Below, in pieces: positions 58,801-64,000 of a DNA stretch of 64,000 nt (position 1 is its first letter; each line of letters starts with the position of its first letter). This DNA comes from Zelonia costaricensis (taxonomy: Eukaryota; Euglenozoa; Kinetoplastea; Trypanosomatida; Trypanosomatidae). The position numbers and the translations under genes are program-made. The stretch spans positions 1 to 64,000 of the forward strand of contig JASAOO010003470.1 in assembly GCA_030849075.1 (NCBI GenBank), read 5' to 3'. Below the pieces are notes generated by a model that did no database searches, was not told the origin of the DNA, and saw only the letters and a list, made by a program, of their open reading frames with translations.

Positions 58801-59990
58801 TGCTCAAGACGCCTCGCACCGCTTGGGACCTCGTGCGTGCCGTGGGTGAGGCGCGCACAGACGACGGTGTGGTGGCAGCACCGTACGTCCACCGCGTGTC
58901 AAGCGACTTCCAGCGACTCTACCGCGGCGGCGGCGACGGTGCGGCGGCGCAGCTGCGCACAGACACGGTGCTGCTGGCGCTCCTGTGCATCTCTCACCGT
59001 CTGACGTGCGTGCTGGACGGCCTGGTGCAGCTCGGAGACGCCGGGCGGCGCGAGCTGCTGCTGCCGGAGTCGGCCCTCGCCCAGCCGGGGCCCGTGCGCG
59101 CGCTGCTCACCGCCGCCGCCGTGTGTGACACGCTGGACTGGGGGACCACGAGCGTGCAGGCACTGGCCGTGGAGTGCCTCTTCCCCTCTGACGCACCCGC
59201 GGCCCCGTCCCCACCGCCGCCGCCGGCTTCTCACGTTGCCTCCGCCTCGTCTGCCGCCTCGCCGCCTCCACCACCGACCCTCCCGCCGGCCGAAGCGGAG
59301 GCCCACGAGTCTGCGGCAGCGCGGCGCACGGAGGCGTGTGCGCGTGCCGCGGAAGGGCTGCAGCGCGCGGTGCGCAGCGTTGCCGACTTCTTCACGGCGC
59401 ACGTGGGTGCGTTCGGTGGAAGCGGCGATGCGGCCGCCCTCTTCGACGAGCGCCGCTGCCCCGCTGTCGGCGACCTCGTGGACCGCAGTGTGCTGCCGCC
59501 GGTGCTCGCCCTGCTCACGTGTGGCCTCGTGCGCCGCTACCAGCTCGTGCGCACCCGCACCCTGTGGACAGTCCTGGTGGAGCTGCGGGGCTACCTCGCC
59601 TCCAGCTCACGCACCCTCGTCGGCGCGGAGGTACACTCGATCATGGAGCTGGTGGAGGCGCTGACCGACACCGCGGCAGAGCGCAGTCGCCGTGTTGCTC
59701 GCTTGCGCGACCTGCCCGAGGAGGCGCTGGACGACGTGCGGGTCCGCATGTTTCTGCGGGAGTGTGTGAACCGCCGCCAGCTCTACCCGCTTGTCGCCAC
59801 GCTATTCCCCGCACCGGCGGGCAGCGAGGGCTGGTGCGGCAGTGAGTCCGGCACTCTCTGGACCCTGTACGACCCGGCGCAGTGCGTGCTCTACCCGCCG
59901 CAGGACCCCGCCACCGCCCCGCTGCACGCGCTGCTGAGGCGACTGTCCGCGCTGCCCTTCGCTCTCGTTGTGGACCGCGAGCTGCGCTGA
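52824..59990 (+). CDS. Giant protein with repeated PH/TH1-like modules
   Basis: The chosen start gives 2388 residues; an in-frame ATG at 52545 would add 93. Residues about 51-170 form a PH-like domain (WHRRFLFVDQHLLCYGKERG, ending in VQAWVGYLAALL). Acidic low-complexity sequence follows to about 310. At least three repeats resembling the TH1 domain of class I myosin tails lie near 330-470, 475-595 and 939-1105. Each contains a DD.V.FS/DEAVYWS/NTVYFSG opening, a strand such as REVVLTTRHLYLF, RALVVTEGSVYSL or LILVVTNAAVYHC, and an RRTLLTDITGI type segment. A fourth degenerate copy may lie near 712-919. The rest (about 1105-2388) is Ala/Arg-rich helix. TH1 and PH domains bind acidic lipids, so membrane association is inferred; no motor or enzyme domain is seen. 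Confidence 0.7.
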   Translation: MSLASPSPGGDRYAGDNGGAASDAAMMTAAVVAAAAAAAALPPPPPPSWVWKPRSKLVGEDGRARHAPSLLPLRRFGAAQWHRRFLFVDQHLLCYGKERGRRDKQVPFELIESVQREAAEAVLREHAPAEFAGFVWRLAIRGRVLLFCSESEDSVQAWVGYLAALLRVMRSAAAPQQAATHRLATVPSSPSSSPPSPSSTTLPSATAEPGARSGDAPLASKQSPRTVSPEGAEDAVDGAGGGGSDADDALDASSDDSEGEDSGNDGDAAATPTHDSATLGAAPGAPHAPPDAEQPSRPLPRGLRLARVLLPLAATPHSHIGYRLPALAPYFRSGDDVSSVVFSRAMEKVGKRDNAQPREVVLTTRHLYLFSKARIGSGLQLRCIDTRDITGVMESATDATLLAVLVPTFHDVLLKVVPQNSCVPGPPAEVKRQLVAHLYRSHCDIQTDHRFLFRESANVAQAIRRTEDARHPAITVCGGDQMRAGEHAALLPIFARHADEAVYWSSMVRQVLADRQPQLRALVVTEGSVYSLADTLQKVVRRTCLSDLLAVEYDKDAQTVLLQCRAVDVLFNVQSSVEFDDLLRVLPAAVAAGFGRALRTTASKQLYSHAKLDALATVREAGRAAADGRDGGSRTLSPASRRRRAGLHWPRLHMGGGGVSGGRGGGGGGGGAARLLQAISAMDDGDDDGVEGAGAGGPYRHGLQGDYRDTQAIRRFCAQFRFVEEVLQDYDDVVELLRQHAVGAAGSDWDALRLRHTPLPTSAPTGPICFSAACRLLEAKECAMLAKPAAHELDDAVVLGMGTRRAVCVTAAGFVFLCHGVAAVAAARVSPTSPSLPPRRSGSVVRGQAARGPDAETGERVLAEVPWSAVAAVVRCHRRQGSSVAILTNRTHPADFLVHLDSPATMLRLVAAAAGCYAASRPRSPHEAALLPPVYAAPRAQNLAAALKKTLYDPFPTVALRYTPTTFASDRLRMAFVPDVADALRRFGDNTVYFSGVAWRVRSATLRRCGGQLESDPGADMRRHNNHLYKSLILVVTNAAVYHCTKGGFEIVRRTLLTDITGITTGLDDPDTVLLTVPAEYDMYVRVGGRGAELVARVQEAYLEWTSYGHYRPHEAQGSHTAAAYGLPVHRVAFVAAHAALTKPAHFNDLQASRSAADCLHRTRRWHLQALRRAIAAVARAQAVAARRERRPGAAAVTWSRVQALLAERQSLLYFIQRRCFRFGLTSEVCEEMQHAQQLLDAHAAMEAAAAALLQATRTGDAEAVEAALRKAGAVPELRLLVEEEARRYERYCARHECVVSILAVVERYRYRPVHCVSLQTLEAALLDLFAEARGMGFPAEFVRHAVRVVRVLTQRTQLQRAVRAMPNWSTATAPGGGSGALLLQQAAWEVGMTWPPPPLPESARTDDGGRLVTRREMHWAHAALARATTSGDAALVRGALTLARLVLQVGAREGYGAAAHSDDDAAAVTELRRLLDETRASCVDRAEEKEHLHRQLHALVATRQQRQRQRAWTPEQLTAMLSQCAQLEAAVTAGPADVQADAAAVLALERLLLTTEAYRLGRLRALQRRDGAAARRYERALARRASVVAQAAARQHRRETAQQSRRLAKSLALWRAQVAEMTAATEAVLRAPDAETDESLRLCIKRCVHLERWIADAAARYGLQGSAGHRPGLDRASTDATPHAERAVRAVAELQSTLQAAASRVERVLTQRTRPPRRSVGAAADPAAARLSEDSAGAAAAAETLTPATLPAEAERLLAAQDTAGLVAFVQAHEGSGGRADPATSAMLEALQLRWREVRCQRRWVAALHHRLHAAAVLRSRALLERELERAAAVSFSDAAVVTARRLLAVMTREKTPMESSNAAREASTSPTPHPTNAAVATLPSDDAALAAPPTPPPPPHPAMADMHRATAALTQAADAAAASGPLPDTPALLRQLSHAITAFVEGAAAARVPPTVASTTLRVDGAAARVGAYVAAWRAVLVHHVRPAGLVLKTPRTAWDLVRAVGEARTDDGVVAAPYVHRVSSDFQRLYRGGGDGAAAQLRTDTVLLALLCISHRLTCVLDGLVQLGDAGRRELLLPESALAQPGPVRALLTAAAVCDTLDWGTTSVQALAVECLFPSDAPAAPSPPPPPASHVASASSAASPPPPPTLPPAEAEAHESAAARRTEACARAAEGLQRAVRSVADFFTAHVGAFGGSGDAAALFDERRCPAVGDLVDRSVLPPVLALLTCGLVRRYQLVRTRTLWTVLVELRGYLASSSRTLVGAEVHSIMELVEALTDTAAERSRRVARLRDLPEEALDDVRVRMFLRECVNRRQLYPLVATLFPAPAGSEGWCGSESGTLWTLYDPAQCVLYPPQDPATAPLHALLRRLSALPFALVVDRELR

Positions 59991-60304
59991 CGGCTTCATG
60001 AACACGGCGACGATCACACGGACACGTACCGAGCCAACGAACACGAACAGCGACAAAGAGAAACACACGAAGACTCACTTGCGAGCGGCGCCGTATTCCA
60101 TGGTACCTCTCGCGATGGTGCAAGCCCGCACACGACTGACCCCCCCCCCCCACCCCCACCTCCCTCGCTGCCCCCTCCTCCGCCCCGTCCACCCTCGACT
60201 GCCGCGCTTTCTGAGTTTTGCCACAACGAGAAGGAAAACAAAGGAAGCACACACACACACACACACACACAGACACAGACACAGAGCAGCTGCAGCGGGC
60301 GTGA
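59991..60304. other. Spacer with C run and CA repeat
   Basis: No gene seen. A C-rich tract at 60137-60200 with AG at 60214-60215 is a possible trans-splice acceptor for the next gene, and a CA repeat lies immediately upstream of its start. Confidence 0.6.
60247..60283. repeat. (CA)n microsatellite
   Basis: A CA repeat ending in CAGA units, about 20 bases upstream of the next start codon and so probably in the 5' UTR. Confidence 0.9.
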
Positions 60305-61963
60305 ATGCTCCGCCACGGCAGCCGCTGGCTGGCGAAGCGGACGCCCGGCTACGTCTTCTGGCGCCAGCGCTCCCTCACCGAGCTGGAGCACTCCAAGCGG
60401 AACTACCTCCTCTCCGAGCGCCCCGTCGCGCTGGGCGAAATTGCGCGGCGCATGGCACGCGTCAAGTCCCGCTACGAGGATACGCGTGACTTCCACGAGC
60501 GCAACTTGCTCCGCGGCGAGTACAAGTACTTCACCGGCAAGCTCTGCGACCTGCGGGCGGCGCGGCTGGGCGACATGGTGCTCGTGCTACAGTGCGCCGC
60601 CTTATTCGGCTTCTGGGACGCAGGGCAGGTGGAGCGCATCCTTGGCGAGCTCTTCTTGCAGCTCGAGTCGATGGAGGCTGTCGAGCTGGTGGCGCTCTTC
60701 GCGTGCATGCCGCAGCTGCGCCGCCACGAGACCCCGCTGTACCCCCGCGTAGCCGCCGAGCTCGTGCCTCTCGTTGCCGACCTTACCCTGGAGGAGTGCG
60801 CCACGGTCTGCCGCGCCTGCACCGCGGAAACCCCGGCGGCGCTGACGGAACGTGTGCTGCGCGAGCTGGCCGCACACGTCGGCGAGTTGACGCCTGCGCA
60901 GTGCGTGGAAGTGCTCGACACGTGGGCTGTGGCGCCGGCGGTTGTACAGCAGCGCACTCGCGACGGCATCGAGCGCGTGCAAGAGCGCGCCGTGGACGGC
61001 GTGGCCGAGCTCGAGTGCATGGACGTGGCAATCCTATACACGTGCCTGCAAGGTGAGGCCATGTCGGAGAGTCTTCAGCGGCGCCTGCTGAGCGCCTTCA
61101 CGCGCGACCTGCCCCGCACCTGCCCCCGCTCCACCGCGATGCTCTTCACCGCCGTCCGCGGCACGCACGCGCTGGCGCTGGAGCTGGCCCAGCAGATGGC
61201 AGACCGCGTACTCTTCCTCTCCACAGACTTCACCCCGGCGGAGCTGCTCGCCGTGCTCAGGGTCTACGTCGAGGGCCTCACCTCGCTGTGCGCCGTGGCG
61301 GCCGAACTGCGCGCCGACAAGGCAATCACCGCTTCGCTGGCAGCGACGGCGCCGCTGCCAGCACCTTTGGCCGGTGTGCTGGGGGCTGCCGCTTCGCCGT
61401 CGCTCGCGGTGCTGACCGTTGCCGGCGCGTCTTCGCGGCAGCGAGTGCTCGAGGTGGAGCAGGCGGGGCACAGCCTGGCGACGCTGCAGCGGGTCAGTGA
61501 CGGGCTTGCGGCGCAGTTGGTGGAGATGCTGGACAGCGCGTCCGCGTTCCTCTCCAGCACATCGCAGCTTGAAATCGTGGAGCTCTTCGTAGAGGCAGCC
61601 GCGCAGCTCTACACGGGCGAGGGCACGGCGCGTGCGGCGACAACAGAGCTGCTGCAGTTGCTGCCGCAAGCGCGGCGTGCTCTGCAGCTCGTGTCGAGCA
61701 AGCTGATCGCGAACATGAAGGCTCTGTCGCTGGAGGAGCTGCTCGCACTACTGGAGCAGGCAAATAGCCTCGGCAACGCGGCGCTGCAGGACGCGGTGGT
61801 GGCAGCTGCGGTGCAGGAGCTGATTCAGCGCGACATCGACGGCCTCAGCCCCGAGGCCGCCCTGCAGCTGGAGCAGCGGCTGCGGTCCCTCACGGAGCTG
61901 CGCGCCGAGCACCAGCGCCGCCTCTCCGCCGCCCTCATCCCCAAGGTGCGCCGCTTCGTGTGA
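60305..61963 (+). CDS. Probable mitochondrial helical-repeat protein
   Basis: The 552-residue protein starts at the ATG at 60305. The first 25 residues (MLRHGSRWLAKRTPGYVFWR) are basic without acidic residues, as in a mitochondrial presequence. The rest is all-helical with short repeated units such as VELVALFACMPQLRR, TPAQCVEVLDTWAVA, TPAELLAVLRVYVEG and SLEELLALLEQANS, each roughly 36-40 residues apart. This resembles the octotricopeptide/FASTK-like helical arrays of kinetoplastid mitochondrial RNA-processing and mitoribosome proteins. No RAP domain or catalytic motif is seen at the C-terminus. Specific function unknown. Confidence 0.7.
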   Translation: MLRHGSRWLAKRTPGYVFWRQRSLTELEHSKRNYLLSERPVALGEIARRMARVKSRYEDTRDFHERNLLRGEYKYFTGKLCDLRAARLGDMVLVLQCAALFGFWDAGQVERILGELFLQLESMEAVELVALFACMPQLRRHETPLYPRVAAELVPLVADLTLEECATVCRACTAETPAALTERVLRELAAHVGELTPAQCVEVLDTWAVAPAVVQQRTRDGIERVQERAVDGVAELECMDVAILYTCLQGEAMSESLQRRLLSAFTRDLPRTCPRSTAMLFTAVRGTHALALELAQQMADRVLFLSTDFTPAELLAVLRVYVEGLTSLCAVAAELRADKAITASLAATAPLPAPLAGVLGAAASPSLAVLTVAGASSRQRVLEVEQAGHSLATLQRVSDGLAAQLVEMLDSASAFLSSTSQLEIVELFVEAAAQLYTGEGTARAATTELLQLLPQARRALQLVSSKLIANMKALSLEELLALLEQANSLGNAALQDAVVAAAVQELIQRDIDGLSPEAALQLEQRLRSLTELRAEHQRRLSAALIPKVRRFV

Positions 61964-62836
61964 GTGCTGCCGCTCGATGCGCACGCGTCAAGCCGCGCAT
62001 CGCTCTCCTCGGCCGTCAACGAGGGATGGAGAGAGAGAGAGAGTCCTTCTTCACAATACTGTTGCTCATGCCCGCAACGCCTGTGTGTGCGCGTGCGTGT
62101 GTGGGTGTATGAGCACCTCTCCTGCACATCTCCACCTTCGCCTTCCCCCCCCCTTCTCTATGCCACCGCTGTGAAGGGGGGGGGGGAGGGGAGGGGAGGG
62201 GAGGGGCATCAGGTGCGCCCTAATGCAATACGTCGATAACACACGTCCGTCTCCCTTATCGTCTCACGCTCACTGTCTGGGTGCTGCTCGACGGCGATGC
62301 TCGCAGGCGCGGCTCGCGGAAGGCGATACGCTGCACACTTGTGTGTGTGTGTGTGACACGTGTGGAGTGCGCCCGTCGCTGCCGCCGCCCGTTCCCCAAT
62401 CCCCCTTCTGCCTCATCTCGTTGCACGTGCGTTGGCTCTGCCCATCCCCCCATCCCCGCATCCCCCTCCACGCGTCCTTCCCCACCACAGGAGCTCCTCC
62501 CTCCCCCTTCCCGTGCTGCCGCCCGTTTTCAGCCCAGACTGGCGCACTCGCGGGGCACACCTCCCACTCCCGCTCTAACGTCCCCCCGCCTCGCTGCACC
62601 TCGGCCCCTCTGCCCTCCCCCGCACTCCCGTGCCCACACGCACATACCGCTGCAGACGTGCGTGTGTGCACGTGTTTCTCTCTCTCTTAGCCATCTACAC
62701 CCACGCAACTATTCCATTCCTCCAGCTCCTGCGCGCACGCCGTCACCAAGCACAGCATCACTGAAGGAGTTACACCCCCCCCCCCCCACACACACACAGA
62801 TTCACAGAGGTACGCACACGCAGCCACAGCGACGCC
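61964..62836. other. Spacer with G-rich block and acceptor
   Basis: No gene seen. A G-rich block at 62176-62206 (four GGGG runs separated by A) lies on the coding strand, against the pyrimidine bias elsewhere. C-rich stretches and a CA repeat precede the next gene. Confidence 0.6.
62674..62690 (+). promoter_or_regulatory. Candidate trans-splice acceptor for the TraB-like gene
   Basis: A perfect CT tract ends in TTAG at 62687-62690, 146 bases upstream of the ATG at 62837. Confidence 0.55.
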
Positions 62837-63889
62837 ATGGCGTTCCTGCGCAACCGCCTGCTGCGCTCCACCTACGACGAACTCGTCGTGGTCGGGAGCC
62901 GCTGGACGCGTGTGCTGGCCGTGTCGGCCACGGCGGCAGAGGTGGGCCCGCCGCACGTGCAGAGCCACCTGGCACACCCCCGCATCACCATCATCCCGAC
63001 CCTGCACGTGGCGAGCATCACGTTCTACGACCGCGTGCTCGAGTACGTGGACCAGGCCGTGCAGCGCAACAAGGACACCCTCGTGCTGCTGGAAGGCATC
63101 TGCGACAGCTACGCGGCGGAGAAGCAGCAGATGCAGGAGTACCAGGACATCATGAAGAACGCGGAGTTGCGACAGACGATGCTGAGCAAGGCGGACGAGA
63201 ACACGCTCTACTCGCCGCAGGTGATGCAAGAGATTTGCCAAGAGCTCGACGTGCGCTACGACCTGCTCCAGTCGATGGAGTCCACCGTGCGGCTGCAGGA
63301 GTGCTACCTGAAGCCGAAGCTGGCGGCGAGGTGCGGCCTGAACCTGCGCAACAACGCGGATCTCGACATGCACGAGGTGCAGCGCCTGCTGGAGGAGGAG
63401 TCGGCGCGACTGCACGCGCTGGGGGAGCAGCTGCCGTCGAGCATCCCGGTCAGCCAGCTCGGCGCCTTCCCCATTATCCGCAAGCACCGGGAGCGCAAGG
63501 TGGCGCAGGTGGCGCGGGAGCTGTGCACGCGATGGTTCGAGCAGGAGATCGACGGCGAGGTCATCATCCCATGGGGCTACTTCCACTCGCAGGCCATCAT
63601 CCACTACATACTGGAGGCAAACAAGGCCGAGGCTGCTGCGACGGCGGCGGTGGCGTCCTCCTCCTCCGGAGGTGGCAGCGCGGCTGTAGGCTCCTCTGGC
63701 GCCGCCAGCGGGGCCGCGGAGAAGTCAAGCAGTGAAGCGGGCGCAGGTGGTGGCGGTGCAGGCGCGCCCGCGCCACCGCGCCTCGTCTTTGTCGAGGCGG
63801 ACGAGCTCCTGGCGAAGGTGCCCTTTTCGGTGCCGAAGGAGCTGATCGAGCCCGTGTCGGGGAGCGGGGACACGAACGCGAAGGGGTAG
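62837..63889 (+). CDS. TraB-like protein, probably mitochondrial
   Basis: The 350-residue protein starts at the ATG at 62837 and is complete. The N-terminus (AFLRNRLLRSTYDELVVVGS) may be a mitochondrial presequence. Residues about 48-90 (ITIIPTLHVASITFYDRVLE followed by DTLVLLEGICD) resemble the opening of TraB/PrgY proteins, with the GTxHV-type His and the downstream Glu of the L.E motif. The middle is helical (LYSPQVMQEICQELDVRYDL), and IPWGYFHSQAIIHYILEANK near 233-252 looks like the conserved end of the domain. A Ser/Gly/Ala-rich tail follows from about 255. TraB relatives include predicted metalloproteases and the mitochondrial TRABD proteins; activity here is unproven and the family call is tentative. 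Confidence 0.5.
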   Translation: MAFLRNRLLRSTYDELVVVGSRWTRVLAVSATAAEVGPPHVQSHLAHPRITIIPTLHVASITFYDRVLEYVDQAVQRNKDTLVLLEGICDSYAAEKQQMQEYQDIMKNAELRQTMLSKADENTLYSPQVMQEICQELDVRYDLLQSMESTVRLQECYLKPKLAARCGLNLRNNADLDMHEVQRLLEEESARLHALGEQLPSSIPVSQLGAFPIIRKHRERKVAQVARELCTRWFEQEIDGEVIIPWGYFHSQAIIHYILEANKAEAAATAAVASSSSGGGSAAVGSSGAASGAAEKSSSEAGAGGGGAGAPAPPRLVFVEADELLAKVPFSVPKELIEPVSGSGDTNAKG

Positions 63890-64000
63890 CCGGCAGACTC
63901 GCGCCATGTGGGCCCCTGTGCGTGGGGCTGGTCGGCGCATGCCACGGCACGGGGTGCCCTCGTGCTGTTGTCGCGATGACGTCGTGTGCGCGTCTGCCCC
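63890..64000 (+). other. 3' UTR at right edge
   Basis: Short noncoding end of the window downstream of the TraB-like gene. Nothing recognisable. Confidence 0.6.

Noticed and set aside
1..64000. CRISPR arrays, integrases or transposons
   Set aside because: The repeats present are dinucleotide tracts and homopolymers without regular spacers, and no transposase or reverse transcriptase was found; the DNA is eukaryotic.

Overview
The window is nuclear DNA of a trypanosomatid, most likely in the Leishmaniinae. The evidence is very GC-rich coding sequence, intronless genes packed head-to-tail on one strand for tens of kilobases, spacers rich in (CA/GT)n repeats and homopolymer G/C runs, and pyrimidine tracts ending in AG just ahead of start codons, as expected for spliced-leader trans-splicing. 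Protein types are typical of kinetoplastids: a trypanosomatid-type eIF4G3, U1-70K, a PH-tailed kinesin, CFAP57 and several mitochondrial helical-repeat proteins. From memory, the set POLA / eIF4G3 / prohibitin 1 also lies together on Leishmania chromosome 16; I could not check this.

The layout is two divergent polycistronic units. The left unit (about 45.5 kb down to 2.4 kb) is on the minus strand. In transcription order it holds a 40-residue membrane microprotein, ERO1, the DNA polymerase alpha catalytic subunit, CFAP57, a probable mitochondrial PPR-like protein, a protein resembling the ERMES subunit Mdm12, a kinesin with a C-terminal PH-like domain, U1-70K, eIF4G3, prohibitin 1, a WD40 protein, a short PRP31-like protein that begins at the Nop domain, and two neighbouring proteins with Clu (clustered mitochondria)-like motifs. 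The right unit (46.4 to 63.9 kb) is on the plus strand. It holds a 111-residue basic protein, a TIMELESS-family replication-fork protein, a 113-residue CxxC protein, a giant 2388-residue protein with repeated PH/TH1-like modules, a mitochondrial helical-repeat protein and a TraB-like protein.

The strand-switch region at about 45.49-46.38 kb should be the shared transcription start region. The spacers switch there from purine-rich to pyrimidine-rich on the plus strand, and ERO1, the 111-residue gene and TIMELESS look less GC-rich than the rest. No rRNA, convincing tRNA, CRISPR array or mobile element was seen. One N at base 685 marks an assembly ambiguity in a G-rich tandem repeat.

The genes do not form an operon in the bacterial sense: co-transcribed trypanosomatid genes are usually unrelated in function. 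The observations most worth pursuing are the 40-residue protein whose signal anchor matches the ERO1 N-terminus, the Mdm12-like protein, the PRP31-like protein lacking its N-terminal half, the Clu-like pair, and the repeated module in the giant protein.
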